A stretch of DNA of 64,000 bases, from contig CAVVPS010000018.1 of assembly GCA_963750195.1 (NCBI GenBank), positions 328,735 through 392,734 on the forward strand. Reading direction: 5' to 3'. The stretch is from AP-15 sp963750195. GTDB lineage: Bacteria > Pseudomonadota > Alphaproteobacteria > ATCC43930 > CGMCC-115725. The translations under genes were made by a program, and so were the position numbers. The notes under the pieces are model-generated. The model was given only the letters and a program-made list of their open reading frames with translations, was not told where the DNA came from and did no database searches. Position 1 is the stretch's first letter. Every line of letters begins with the position of its first letter. Below, piece by piece: positions 52,487 through 62,075 of the stretch.

Positions 52487-53619
52487 TCTCCAAGTGCCTC
52501 TAGGTAGGTGCGGCGAAGGTCGACCGCGGGCACGCCTTCAACTCTTTCAAGGACGACGACAAAACTGGAATTTCCCCGATCTGAATTACGACTGTTGGTC
52601 GGATAGTATTGGCGCAGGCGATAGGGAAGTAGCCCGTCACCAGCCAATTGGGCCATGACGAGCAGGAACGACGGAGGAGTGAATACCCAAGCATGAACGT
52701 CAAGATATTCGCCTTTCCTGGCTCTCTCGACGTAGGCAAGATGTGCATCGGTCGCGAGTTGTGGCTTGACTGCGCCGCGGGCGCCAATGACATCGTCCGG
52801 GTACACCGAGGCCGGAGTTGCCCAATGCATATTGACGAAGCTCGCTAACGAATGGTGGTCGTAGACGCTTCGAACATCTGGCGTATCAACACCTGCCAGG
52901 TAGGCCGAAACGATATCCGCGGCCCGTGTTTCCTCGCGCATCAGGTCAAATGTCAGCCTGCGATCGGGTAGGGAAAGACTGAGCAGTCCGCCCTCGCACA
53001 ACACAGCGGCAATTTCTAGCAGCCACCGGATTGGGTTGGCGACATGCTCGAATACCTGAGACGCTACAATATAGTCGAGCGGGGCGTCGTCCCGCAGTGT
53101 GTCTGCTAGACTATTGTTTAATATAGGCCGGTCGATATCGAATATCCCGGACACGTCGGGATATTTGGCCCTGAGCCCATCTGTATCCAAGTGATCCACA
53201 TAAAGAACATTGCTGGCTGATTTCGATACGATAGGGATATTGAGCGGTCCAAGTTCGACACCTCTGCCCGCCGAAATCTCCAGCATTCCGGTTAATTTCT
53301 GTTCGTACGGAATATCATTGTCTGGGCTTGGCCAGGATCGGGCCGTCGGCAACGCAAGGCCAGGAGCAATCTCGTTTCTAATTTCGAAATGGGCCTGTCG
53401 ATATTGCAATGTGAAGCCCAGGACCCCGATATAACTTGCGTATTGTTCGCGCTCTGCAGCTAGCGCATCCCGTTCGACGACTAGCGCATCCCGTTCGCGG
53501 GATATTGCATCCCGCTCCGCAGCCACGCGGTCTCGTTGAAGCATCGCCTGATCGCGCTGGTAGAATGGACGCCGCACGAACGGAATCCGGCGATGTAGTT
53601 GGAACGGAATCAAAAGCAC
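52483..53619 (-). CDS. SAM-dependent methyltransferase with coiled-coil N-terminus
   Basis: 378 residues. Residues 20-62 are a strongly repetitive coiled coil of RDALxxER units, with visible repeats of TAGCGCATCCCGTTCG in the DNA at about 53460-53510. A methyltransferase domain follows: AGRGVELGPLNIPIVSKSAS, LYVDHLDTDGLRAKYP, DYIVASQVFEHVANPIRWL and LSLPDRRLTFDLMREE. Such proteins modify cell-surface glycans. The gene is notably AT-richer than its neighbours, fitting acquisition at the tRNA-Glu boundary. Confidence 0.8.
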   Translation of the reverse strand: MLLIPFQLHRRIPFVRRPFYQRDQAMLQRDRVAAERDAISRERDALVVERDALAAEREQYASYIGVLGFTLQYRQAHFEIRNEIAPGLALPTARSWPSPDNDIPYEQKLTGMLEISAGRGVELGPLNIPIVSKSASNVLYVDHLDTDGLRAKYPDVSGIFDIDRPILNNSLADTLRDDAPLDYIVASQVFEHVANPIRWLLEIAAVLCEGGLLSLSLPDRRLTFDLMREETRAADIVSAYLAGVDTPDVRSVYDHHSLASFVNMHWATPASVYPDDVIGARGAVKPQLATDAHLAYVERARKGEYLDVHAWVFTPPSFLLVMAQLAGDGLLPYRLRQYYPTNSRNSDRGNSSFVVVLERVEGVPAVDLRRTYLEALGE

Positions 53620-53959
53620 ACCCTATTGCTGACATTTCTCGGATGACAGCCGATTTCGAAGGGCCACCGCGAACGATAGACATCGTTTGGCAGCCTGGCA
53701 ATGATTTCGCCGATTTGGAGCAATGCCGGGGAGCACCGTCACGGTTCGGTGCCCTCCAAGACGGCGAGGGTTCGCCCCGCGCGGCACCATCAACCCCGCC
53801 ATGCCTGTCGCCTAATGAGATCAAAGGTGGGTACGTATTCCGGCCACGGCCCGCGAGACGATCAAGAGATACCATGAGGGCAAAGCGGCGGCGGGTCTAT
53901 AGCGTCCGCTGGTGAGCAACCTTAGGAGGATTTGTGTAGTCGTCTTGTTCGTTACCAAC
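53620..53959. other. Non-coding stretch before the IS110 fragment
   Basis: About 340 bases with no convincing gene, promoter or repeat; open frames here look like chance translations. Probably the upstream region of the methyltransferase gene and a decayed segment. Confidence 0.5.
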
Positions 53960-54370
53960 TGCCCTGGACTACGAGAACACTCTGGTGCTCGCGAATTGGC
54001 GGCGGCACAGGCGCCGGAGGCGCTGCGGGTCAAGGCGGAACAAACCATTGAGTCGAGGACCGAGGCGCTGGGGGCAGCCATTGACAGCTATCTCAAGCGG
54101 TCAAGCGCAGCAGGGCGAACAGTCGAGCGCGCGGTCACTGTTTACAAGGCCGCCTGGTCGGGATTCTGGCTGGCGCGCTGGTTGGGACATCATGGTGCGG
54201 AGGGGCACATCGTCCAGCCCTGCAGTATTCCGATTGAAGGGCGAGCGCGGCGCGCAAAATTCGACGGGATCGACGCAGAATTGCTGTTGCGGACCCTGCC
54301 GGCCTGGTTTCGGGGCGAGCCGCGCGTGTGCTCGATGGTACCGATCCCCACTGAAGCCGATGAGAGCCCG
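53960..54370 (+). pseudogene. IS110-like transposase fragment
   Basis: In frame from about 53990, AGRTVERAVTVYKAAWSGFWLARWLGHHG, IPIEGRARRAKFDGIDAELLLRTL and FRGEPRVCSMVPIPTEADE follow the IS110 transposase pattern around the C-x-EAGxDGFWL and RRAKTDRIDAxxLLRTL motifs; the usual KTDRID here reads KFDGID, so it has decayed. Both ends of the element are missing. The start of the open frame at 53912 is probably chance. Confidence 0.7.
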
Positions 54371-54502
54371 ACCAATCTTAGCTTCGCGACAGGCGGAGGC
54401 CATTGTTGCCCGAAGCCGGTCGGCGGGCTCGCCCGAGCGAAAGGCTAAATCCGACCCGTGGGCGAATTTGGATTCCTCTTCGCGCCTACGATCGATGATC
54501 GG

Positions 54503-55987
54503 CTACCCGGTCGACGGAACGCGCCCGGACGCCGTCCGCCGGCTCCAGAGATAGGGCGCAATGCCGATTGCGATGCTGCCGGCGCCGAGGATGTTGGTGG
54601 TCAGGTCGAAGTTCGGCACACTGTAGATGACGATAGCGAAACAGAAGCCAACGCCGAGCAAGGGCCAGACAAACAGAAAAGCAAGTTTGCCGATGCCCGT
54701 TAGCGCCTCCGTCCGGAAATACCAGGCGCAGGCAAGCCCGGTCAGTCCGTAATAAAAGGCGACCTGAAAGCCCACGGCGTTGATCGAAGCGTCAATAACA
54801 GTCTTGACGCCGTGCAGGTACGAGGACCCGAAGAGCAGGACGAGGCCGAGGCCGGTGATTAACAGCGTGGCGACCCACGGGGTGCGGTAGACCGGGTGTA
54901 GCCGCCCATAGCGCGGATGCAGCGCTTTGTCGCGGCTCATCGAGAACAGCGTACGGGTGAATTGCAGGATCGAGGTCTCGAGCGTGCCGATGGTGCTCAG
55001 CATGACTGCGACCACGGCAAGATAATCCCAGGGATGCGGCAACAGCTTCTGCGCTACGACGGAGACGATGTTGATGCCGGCGCGGCTGATTTCCGCGTCG
55101 CTCAACAGCCAAAGCGCCAGGACATTGAAGCCGACGAGCAAAAGGGCGACGATCACGACCGCGACAATACTGCCGGCGCCGGCAATGCGGGCGCCGTCGC
55201 GGGTTTCCTCGTTCAGGTTGGCGGTGACGTCCCAGCCGCTCAAGGCGAAGAGCGCGGTCGCGGCGCCGCTTGCAAAGAGCGCTGGAGTGAAACCCGCGCC
55301 GGTCAACCAGGCGGCGGCAAATGCATGCGCGGGCGGTTGAGCGAAGCCCATCGTCGCAACGGCAAAGAAGAGCGCCAGGACGCCCACCTCCACGAGCGTA
55401 AATCCGATCTGCATATAGCTGCTGAGCTTGATCCCTTTGGCGACGATGGCGCCAATCGACACAAGCCAAAGCGCGGCCATCAGGGTGACGGCGGCCTGAC
55501 TGTCGACGAAACCAGGCGCCAGCAGCTTCAGCGTCGCGGCGGCGGCGGGAAGGGTGCCGGAAACCATGAAGACGACGGAACTGATGATCAACGCCCACCC
55601 GGCGAAAAACCCGAGCATCGGCGAGAAGATCGCCGCGACCCACGCATAGGAGGCACCAGCGTTGACCGCCACGCGGTTCAAATGGCGGAAGGCGAACACA
55701 ATGCCGAACATGATGAGACCGCAATAGAGGACACTAGCCGGCGCCAAAACACCGACGGCGCTGACGAGGGTGGCCGTGCTCGCCGCGACGCTATAAGCGG
55801 GGCCGCTGCCGGCGACACCCATGATGACCAACTCGGCAAAACCCAGCGCGTCGACGCGAAGCCCTGGATTTCTGTCGCTTCCCGCGCCCGATCTCATTCG
55901 GCCGGTTCCTCGTCCTCGACCCAACATGCGGGGGTACCTTCTCCCGGAACGAGGACCGGAAAGAGGGACGGAGAACGAGGTGGTCAT
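54503..55987 (-). CDS. APC-family amino acid/amine permease
   Basis: Up to 494 residues with about twelve membrane spans. LRVDALGFAELVIMGVAGSGPAYSV opens the core, with VNAGASYAWVAAIFSP and ALFALSGWDVTANLNEETRDGARIAG, the APC substrate-site motifs. The first 35 or so residues are polar and may be untranslated; a start at ATG 55897 (MRSGAG) is as likely as 55987. It would import an amino acid or amine. Substrate not determinable. Confidence 0.88.
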   Translation of the reverse strand: MTTSFSVPLSGPRSGRRYPRMLGRGRGTGRMRSGAGSDRNPGLRVDALGFAELVIMGVAGSGPAYSVAASTATLVSAVGVLAPASVLYCGLIMFGIVFAFRHLNRVAVNAGASYAWVAAIFSPMLGFFAGWALIISSVVFMVSGTLPAAAATLKLLAPGFVDSQAAVTLMAALWLVSIGAIVAKGIKLSSYMQIGFTLVEVGVLALFFAVATMGFAQPPAHAFAAAWLTGAGFTPALFASGAATALFALSGWDVTANLNEETRDGARIAGAGSIVAVVIVALLLVGFNVLALWLLSDAEISRAGINIVSVVAQKLLPHPWDYLAVVAVMLSTIGTLETSILQFTRTLFSMSRDKALHPRYGRLHPVYRTPWVATLLITGLGLVLLFGSSYLHGVKTVIDASINAVGFQVAFYYGLTGLACAWYFRTEALTGIGKLAFLFVWPLLGVGFCFAIVIYSVPNFDLTTNILGAGSIAIGIAPYLWSRRTASGRVPSTG

Positions 55988-56542
55988 TCAACGTAGGTAG
56001 CTACAGTGCCTAAGGCAGGGGCTCGTGGTTTATCGTCGAATTCAGCTGTTCCTGCTGTCCGGCCCTCCTTTGTGCAACAATTGTCCGTTCTCGGGCGCAA
56101 CCAGCGCGACACCAATGGCCGTCATCACCGAGAACAATGAGTTCTTGGTCCTCATCGCTCGATCCCTCCCTGTTTGCGAGCATTCTCGCCCCCGAACGGG
56201 CGGGCTGCAAGAACGCGCCGTAAGCGTGTGCTGCCGGCGGCTGCTCGGCTGTGCGGCCGAGCTCGAACGGTTGGGTTTGGCGGAGCAGGTGGCATTGGGC
56301 TGCCGAAACCTGACGCCGAACAACGAACAGACGTCGCAGGAGCTCGGCATACGCAGCGCCATCATCAAGACGATGTAGCGGCTGCGTTTCGTCCTCGATC
56401 AATTGCCGCCGCATCAAGCCGCCTGTGTGGTGGTGTCGCAGCCTTAGGCATTCCTCGACGCCTAGCGTATCGTGATCGCGACATAAACAGCCTGGTGGGT
56501 ACGACTTTGGAGCCCGATATTGGAAATGGTCAACGGGCGGCG
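55988..56542. other. 555-base gap, possible decayed regulator
   Basis: No intact gene. On the plus strand AAELERLGLAEQVALGCRNLTP and then NNEQTSQELGIRSAIIKTM resemble a badly decayed LuxR/FixJ-type helix-turn-helix tail. On the minus strand a 37-codon frame from 56153 has a GGGAGGG site. Neither is strong enough to call. Confidence 0.35.
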
Positions 56543-57655
56543 ATGGGGAGTTCCAATCGCCTCAAGCTGGGCCTGTTCGGCGCCAACTGCTCCTCCGGCC
56601 GCGCGGTCACGACGGTGCCGGAGCGCTGGTCCGGGAGCTGGCCCGATTGCGTCAGGCTGGCGCAGATGGGCGACCGGGCCGGCATTGAGTTCATGCTGCC
56701 GATCGGACGCTGGAAGGGGTATGGCGGCGACACCGATTACCAGGGCGCGACCTGGGAGACGGTGGCCTGGGCCTGCGGGCTGCTGGCCAAGACCGAACGC
56801 TTGATCGTGTTCGGTACCGTGCATGCACCGCTGATCCCGCCGCTGATCGCCGCAAAGGAATTTGTCACGGCCGACCACATCGGCGAAGGGCGCTTCGGCC
56901 TCAATCTCGTGTGCGGCTGGAACGAGGGCGAGTTCGAAATGTTTGGCGCGACGTTGCGCGATCACGAGGCGCGCTACGAATACGCGCAGGAATGGCTCGA
57001 TATCGTCAAGCTCGCCTGGTCGCCACGCGACGATTTCGATTTCGATGGGCAGTTCTTCGAATTGAAAGGCGTGCGCGCCAAGCCCAAACCCCATGGCGGC
57101 ACGCGTCCGCTGCTGATGAATGCCGGCGCGTCGGCGACCGGCCAAGCCTTCGCCATCCGCAACTGCGACGCGCTTTTTTCAAACGTCTCGCGCGGCATCT
57201 CGTTCGAGCAGACTGCGGGCCACGTCAGCGGCGTGCATGCGCTGGCACGACAAGCCGGCCGCGAGATCGATGTCTATACGGTTGGGGTCGTCACCTGCCG
57301 GCCCACGGCACGCGAAGCACGGGATTATTACCGCCACGCTGTCGTCGACAATGCCGATTGGCCAGCGGTCGACAACATTCTAGCGATGAAGAACATCACG
57401 CCGCAAACCCACTCGCCCGAAGAGTTCCAGCGCATCCGCGATCATCAGGCCAACGGCATGGGCGGGCTGCCCTTGGTCGGCGACCCGGATTCGGTGGCGC
57501 GGGACATGACGCGGCTGGCCGAGTCGGGGCTCAGGGGAATCGCGGTCTCGTTCGTCAACTATCTCGACGAGCTGCCATATTTTTGCGCCGAAGTGCTGCC
57601 CCGCCTGGCGCGCGCCGGGTTGCGCGACAGCCGGAAAGGAGGGCGGGTCGATTAG
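56543..57655 (+). CDS. LLM-class flavin-dependent monooxygenase
   Basis: 370 residues. Luciferase-like TIM barrel of the SsuD/RutA group: LGLFGANCSSG, YQGATWETVAWACGLLAKTERL, GRFGLNLVCGWNEGEFEMFG, RPLLMNAGASATGQAFA and VGDPDSVARDM. It uses reduced FMN from a separate reductase to insert oxygen in a nitrogen- or sulfur-containing substrate. Start taken at ATG 56543, although the ribosome site is weak and the frame is open upstream to 56174. First of a group of catabolic genes. Confidence 0.88.
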   Translation: MGSSNRLKLGLFGANCSSGRAVTTVPERWSGSWPDCVRLAQMGDRAGIEFMLPIGRWKGYGGDTDYQGATWETVAWACGLLAKTERLIVFGTVHAPLIPPLIAAKEFVTADHIGEGRFGLNLVCGWNEGEFEMFGATLRDHEARYEYAQEWLDIVKLAWSPRDDFDFDGQFFELKGVRAKPKPHGGTRPLLMNAGASATGQAFAIRNCDALFSNVSRGISFEQTAGHVSGVHALARQAGREIDVYTVGVVTCRPTAREARDYYRHAVVDNADWPAVDNILAMKNITPQTHSPEEFQRIRDHQANGMGGLPLVGDPDSVARDMTRLAESGLRGIAVSFVNYLDELPYFCAEVLPRLARAGLRDSRKGGRVD

Positions 57656-57775
57656 CGCTAAAGCCGGGTTCCGAGCCGTCCCCTCGATGCATCGGGACCC
57701 GCGACGGGCAGCTGTTGTGGATGAGGCGGCATTCCCGGCCGCCGAAGCATTGATCCAACGGTCGTCATTGGCGGC

Positions 57776-58300
57776 TCAGAGCCGGTAGCGGCATTGGACG
57801 GGAAGCGGCACGGCGTGAAAATCACGGCGGTTGGTATCGAGGTTCTCGAGGTTGACGAACAGGCATTCCTCATGGACGAAGTGCGGCCCGGCGTGCCAGG
57901 TCGCGACATGCAATTTGATCAGGCAATCGCCCGGTACTCGGAAGGCGGCGATGTCCTCGACGCGCGGCCGCGCGTCATCGCCAAGATCGCCGGGCGGCGC
58001 CACGCCGATCAGCCATTCTTTCCCGCCGAGCGAACCCAGGCATTGCGTGACCCGCCGATGCCGTGCGATCCGGGTAAAGCCGAGCCCGACATGCGGCAGA
58101 TGCATGATCCATAGCCGCGGTTCGCCATTGCCCAAGACGAGCTTTGCCTCGCTGGCCGAGGCCTCGGGGTCATAGCGGGTCTCGGTGCCCTGGCCGCCCG
58201 TTCGCAGCGGCGCGATGACCTGGCCGTAAGGTGCAAACGCCTCCACCGTCAGCTCCCTGACGTCGAGCATGTGTCGTGGCATGGTGCCCGCATCGTTCAT
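57776..58300 (-). CDS. allA: Ureidoglycolate lyase-like protein
   Basis: 174 residues of the AllA cupin-like fold: LTVEAFAPYGQVIAP, HLPHVGLGFTRIARHRRVTQCLG, IKLHVATWHAGPHFVHEECLFVNLEN. AllA releases glyoxylate and urea from ureidoglycolate in purine breakdown. ATG 58300 has GGAGGCGACG; MEAT at 58312 is possible. No other allantoin genes are in the window, so the true substrate may differ. It is divergent from the amidohydrolase gene 66 bases away. Confidence 0.8.
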   Translation of the reverse strand: MNDAGTMPRHMLDVRELTVEAFAPYGQVIAPLRTGGQGTETRYDPEASASEAKLVLGNGEPRLWIMHLPHVGLGFTRIARHRRVTQCLGSLGGKEWLIGVAPPGDLGDDARPRVEDIAAFRVPGDCLIKLHVATWHAGPHFVHEECLFVNLENLDTNRRDFHAVPLPVQCRYRL

Positions 58301-58366
58301 CGTCGCCTCCATTCGATTTCGGAGTAGATTTTGCCGCTACCATCAGCCCGCGTCACGGAGAATGCC

Positions 58367-59389
58367 ATGCCCGTCGAAGCCCGCGCCTATCCCCGCCCGC
58401 TGCCCAATTCCGCGTGGCTCGGCAAGCGGACCGAGGAGATCCTCGAGCCCGATCTGCCGATCGTCGACCCGCACCATCATCTCTGGGATCACCCGGGCAG
58501 CCGCTATCTGCTCGACGAGCTGTTGGCCGACGTCAATTCGGGGCACAACATCGTCGCGACGGTATTCATCCAGTGCGGCTCGGGCTATCGCACCAGTGGG
58601 CCCGAGGAAATGCGCGCGATCGGCGAAAGCGAGTTCGTCCGGGCAATCGCCGAGGAGGGCGACCGGCGCGGCGGCAAGACCAAGATTTGCGCGGGCATCG
58701 TCAGCTTTGCCGATTTGCGGCTGCCCAATGTCGATGCGGTGCTCGAAGGACAGATCGCCGCCGCTGGCGGGCGGTTTCGCGGCATCCGCCACATCGCGGC
58801 ACATGATCCGGCGATCGTCGGCGCCTCCTCCTACGTACCGCCGCCGGGGCTGATGGATGACCCGAACTTCCGCCGCGGCCTAAAGAGGCTGCCGGCACAT
58901 GATCTGACTTTCGAGGCGTGGATCTATCACCCGCAGATCAAGACCCTGACCGAGGTGGCGCGCGAATGCCCGGAGGTGAAGATCGTGCTCAACCATTTCG
59001 GCGGCCCGCTCGGGGTCGGGCCCTATAAGCGCGACGAGGTGTTCCCGGGCTGGTGCGCCGATATCAAAGAACTGTCCGCCTGCCCGAACGTGTATGTGAA
59101 GCTTGGCGGGCTGGCGATGATCGTCAACGCCTTCGATTTTCACCTGGCGCCACTGCCGCCGTCAACGGGTGAGATGGCCGATGCCTGGCGGCCCTATGTC
59201 CAGGCCTGCATCGAGAATTTTGGCGCCAACCGCTGCATGTTCGAGAGTAACTTTCCGGTCGACAAGGGCGCATGCAGCTATCCGGTGCTGTTCAACGCCT
59301 TCAAACTCCTGGCGAGCGGCGCCTCGGTTTCGGAAAAGGCCGATCTCTTCGCCGGCACCGCATCGCGGTTTTATCGGCTGCAGAACTGA
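58367..59389 (+). CDS. Amidohydrolase-2 family (TIM-barrel metal hydrolase)
   Basis: 340 residues. LPIVDPHHHLWDHPGSRYLLDELL carries the first metal histidines; GGRFRGIRHIAAHDP, KIVLNHFGGPLGVG and ANRCMFESNFPVDKG with the final Asp follow. It matches the amidohydrolase-2 family that hydrolyses lactones or decarboxylates. ATG at 58367 with GGAGAATGCC; the frame to 58331 is less likely. It is followed by an HMG-lyase-like gene 17 bases later. Confidence 0.9.
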   Translation: MPVEARAYPRPLPNSAWLGKRTEEILEPDLPIVDPHHHLWDHPGSRYLLDELLADVNSGHNIVATVFIQCGSGYRTSGPEEMRAIGESEFVRAIAEEGDRRGGKTKICAGIVSFADLRLPNVDAVLEGQIAAAGGRFRGIRHIAAHDPAIVGASSYVPPPGLMDDPNFRRGLKRLPAHDLTFEAWIYHPQIKTLTEVARECPEVKIVLNHFGGPLGVGPYKRDEVFPGWCADIKELSACPNVYVKLGGLAMIVNAFDFHLAPLPPSTGEMADAWRPYVQACIENFGANRCMFESNFPVDKGACSYPVLFNAFKLLASGASVSEKADLFAGTASRFYRLQN

Positions 59390-59405
59390 CATAAGGAACC
59401 AAGCC

Positions 59406-60368
59406 ATGACCGATCTGCCGACACATGTCGAGATCCACGAGGAAGGCCCGCGCGAAGGGTTCCAAATCGAACCCGGCCCGATCAGCACCGCGGACAAGAT
59501 CAAGCTGATCGAGGCGCTCGCCGAGACCGGCTTGCACCACATCCAGGCGGCCTCGTTCGTCAGCCCCCGCATCGTGCCGGGCTGGGCGGATGCCGAAGAC
59601 GTCGTCGCCGGGTTCAACCCGACAGAAGGCGTCCACTATACCGCGCTGTGGTTCAACGCGAGCGGGCTCAACCGGGCGCTCGTCTTCCGCAACAAACTGA
59701 CGGTCACCGGCGCTATCTCGCTTACCGCGTCCGAGGGGTTCACCCAGAAGAACTTGCACCGCAGCCACGCCGAAAACGTCGAGGCAATGAAGAAGCAGAC
59801 GGCGCTGCATCTCGAAAACGGCGTTGAGGTGCCGCGGATCGGCGTGATGGCGGCGTTTGGCTGCAACTACCAGGGCGACATCGCGCCGGCGCAGGTGGTC
59901 ACGACCTTGGAGGATGGGCTCGCGATCGCCGAGGAGGCCGGGGCCGACATCAGATACTTCTCGCTGGCCGACACGATGGGCTGGGCAACGCCGATACGCA
60001 TCGAGCGTGTGTTGGGCGAGGTGCGCAGCCGCTGGCCCGACATGCCGATCTCCCTGCACCTGCACGATACGCGCGGGCTCGCCGTCGCCAACGCGCATGC
60101 GGGGCTCAAGATGGGGGTCACCCAATTCGACTCGACGGTCGGCGGGCTGGGCGGTTGCCCGTTCGCCGGGCAACCAAAGGCAGCCGGGAACATCTGCACC
60201 GAGGAGCTTGTGCTGCTGTGCGAGGAGATGGGTATCGATACCGGCGTGGATCTGCATGCGCTGATCGAGGTCGGCCGCATGGCGGAGGAGATCGTCGGGC
60301 ACCAGTTGCCGGGCGAATTGATCCACGCCGGCAGTCTCGATGCATTCCGCCGCCGCGCCGCGGCCTGA
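59406..60368 (+). CDS. HMG-CoA lyase-like protein
   Basis: 320 residues of the DRE-TIM metallolyase fold. EIHEEGPREGFQIE is the catalytic loop in place of the usual DVGPRDG, VMAAFGCNYQGDI and LHLHDTRGLAVANAHAGL hold the metal His pair, and GGCPFAGQPKAAGNICTEELV carries the catalytic Cys. It likely cleaves a 3-hydroxy-3-methylglutaryl-type CoA ester or a related acid. The start overlaps nothing; ATG at 59406. Co-transcription with the amidohydrolase is likely. Confidence 0.9.
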   Translation: MTDLPTHVEIHEEGPREGFQIEPGPISTADKIKLIEALAETGLHHIQAASFVSPRIVPGWADAEDVVAGFNPTEGVHYTALWFNASGLNRALVFRNKLTVTGAISLTASEGFTQKNLHRSHAENVEAMKKQTALHLENGVEVPRIGVMAAFGCNYQGDIAPAQVVTTLEDGLAIAEEAGADIRYFSLADTMGWATPIRIERVLGEVRSRWPDMPISLHLHDTRGLAVANAHAGLKMGVTQFDSTVGGLGGCPFAGQPKAAGNICTEELVLLCEEMGIDTGVDLHALIEVGRMAEEIVGHQLPGELIHAGSLDAFRRRAAA

Positions 60369-60429
60369 TGTCTGCGACACCGTTCGCTGACATAGAGTCC
60401 ACGAGTTCAGCCGTCAAGGAGAAGACCGA

Positions 60430-61683
60430 ATGAAGCCCGAAACAGTGGGGATGTCGTCTGCGCGGCTGGCGCGACTGGACGAAGTGATGAAGCGCCGCTA
60501 TGTCGACGGCGGCTATTTGCCCGGCATGCTGACCTACGTCTATCGCAAGGGCCATCTCGTCCATACCGGCATGTGCGGCCAGATGGACGTCGAGCGCGGC
60601 AAGCCGATGCGGGAAGAAGCGATCTTCCGCATTTACTCGATGTCGAAGCCGATCACCGCGGTTGCGCTGATGATGCTGGTCGAAGAGGGCCTGATCGGTC
60701 TCGACGACCCCGTCCACAGCCACATTCCCGCGTGGAAGAACCTCGGCGTATACGCGAGCGGCATGCCGTCGCTGCTGCCCGACGCGCCGCCCAGCTTTCT
60801 GACAACGCCCACCCTGCGGCCGATGAAGGTCGTCGACCTCGCGACCCACACATCCGGTCTCACCTACGGCTTCATGATGCGCACCGCGGTAGATGCTGCC
60901 TATCGCAAGGCCAAGGTGACCGATCGTCAAACTCCGGGCGGGCTGTCAGAGATGATCGATCAGCTGGCCCAAATCCCGCTCGATTTCTCGCCGGGAACAG
61001 CCTGGAACTATTCGGTCTCGATCGATGTGTTGGGCTACCCCGTAGAAAAGCTGTCCGGCATGAGCTTTGGCGAGTTCCTGCGCACGCGGCTGTTCGAGCC
61101 GCTCGGCATGAATGACACCGCGTTCTGGGTACCGCCGGACAAAATCGAACGGTTGACCTCCTGCTATCAGCCCGAGATCAAGGGCCGCGGGTTGAAGCTG
61201 CAGGACGACGCCCGGGAGAGCACCTACGCGATCCCGCCGAAGCTGGAATCGGGCGGCGGCGGCCTGGTGTCGACGGCCCACGACTATCTGCGCTTCTGCC
61301 GCATGATGCTGAACGGCGGCACGCTCGACGGCGTGCAGATCCTCAGCCCGAAGACGGTCGCGTTGTTCAGCCTCAACTACCTGCCGGAAGGCCGGGAGAT
61401 AGCCGATATGTCGCTGCCCGGAATGTTCAGCGAGTCCGGCTATGCCGGGGTAGGCTTTTCGCTCGGCTGCGGGGTCAACGTCGACGTCGCCAAAACGCGG
61501 GTGCCTGGCTCGCTTGGCGAATATTTCTGGGGCGGCGCTGCGGCGACCGCCTTCTGGATCGATCCCAAGGAAGAGCTGACGGTTGTGTTCATGACCCAGG
61601 TTATCGGCAGCCCGACGCGCCTGACCTTGCGCCGAGACTTGCGCACCCTGGTTTATTCGGCGATGACGGAGTCATTCACCTAG
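60430..61683 (+). CDS. Serine hydrolase, beta-lactamase (class C)-like
   Basis: 417 residues. The catalytic SxxK is in IYSMSKPITAVALMM (about residue 72), the Tyr motif in WNYSVSIDVLGY (about 195), with HTSGLTYGFMM upstream and LESGGGGLVSTAHDYLRF later. Most family members are esterases or peptidases rather than beta-lactamases. It lies 61 bases after the HMG-lyase-like gene, probably in the same catabolic transcript. Confidence 0.9.
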   Translation: MKPETVGMSSARLARLDEVMKRRYVDGGYLPGMLTYVYRKGHLVHTGMCGQMDVERGKPMREEAIFRIYSMSKPITAVALMMLVEEGLIGLDDPVHSHIPAWKNLGVYASGMPSLLPDAPPSFLTTPTLRPMKVVDLATHTSGLTYGFMMRTAVDAAYRKAKVTDRQTPGGLSEMIDQLAQIPLDFSPGTAWNYSVSIDVLGYPVEKLSGMSFGEFLRTRLFEPLGMNDTAFWVPPDKIERLTSCYQPEIKGRGLKLQDDARESTYAIPPKLESGGGGLVSTAHDYLRFCRMMLNGGTLDGVQILSPKTVALFSLNYLPEGREIADMSLPGMFSESGYAGVGFSLGCGVNVDVAKTRVPGSLGEYFWGGAAATAFWIDPKEELTVVFMTQVIGSPTRLTLRRDLRTLVYSAMTESFT

Positions 61684-62075
61684 TCACCCTTACCCCGCGC
61701 GCAGCGACGCCGGGGAATGTCCCCCCGATCTCCGCGACGCCGCGATGTGCGAAATTGACAGATGATCGCGCGACAGCCGCCGACGGCGGATCACGGGGCC
61801 CCTCTGGAAGCTAACTTATTGTGCCAAATTGGCGTGGTGGATGGTTTTTGCATCCGCGGCAGCGGCGCGATAGGCCTCGGCGCCGAAGCGCACCTGCGGG
61901 GATGGAGATCTCTGATCTGGACCAAAGCCTAGCCGTCTCACGGAGCCGAGCACGGAAGGGGAAACCGCGACATGGGGGTTGGCCGGTGATCGTCGGCCTG
62001 CCGTCCGAACCCGCCGGCAAGGGAGTACCGGCGCTCGAGCGCTGGGTCGAACTGATCCGCCTGGTCAGCAGCTGA
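61684..62075. other. Non-coding stretch between convergent genes
   Basis: About 390 bases with no credible gene. A plus-strand frame at 61821-62075 is open but has no ribosome site and no recognisable family. TGCCAAATTGGCG near 61821 is a short palindrome related loosely to the TTGCCAAACTGG element. Confidence 0.5.

Noticed and set aside
56025..56378. 117-codon plus-strand frame
   Set aside because: Mostly chance coding; only its tail hints at a decayed helix-turn-helix.
61821..62075. 84-codon open frame upstream of adhC
   Set aside because: No ribosome site, low-complexity basic composition, no known pattern.
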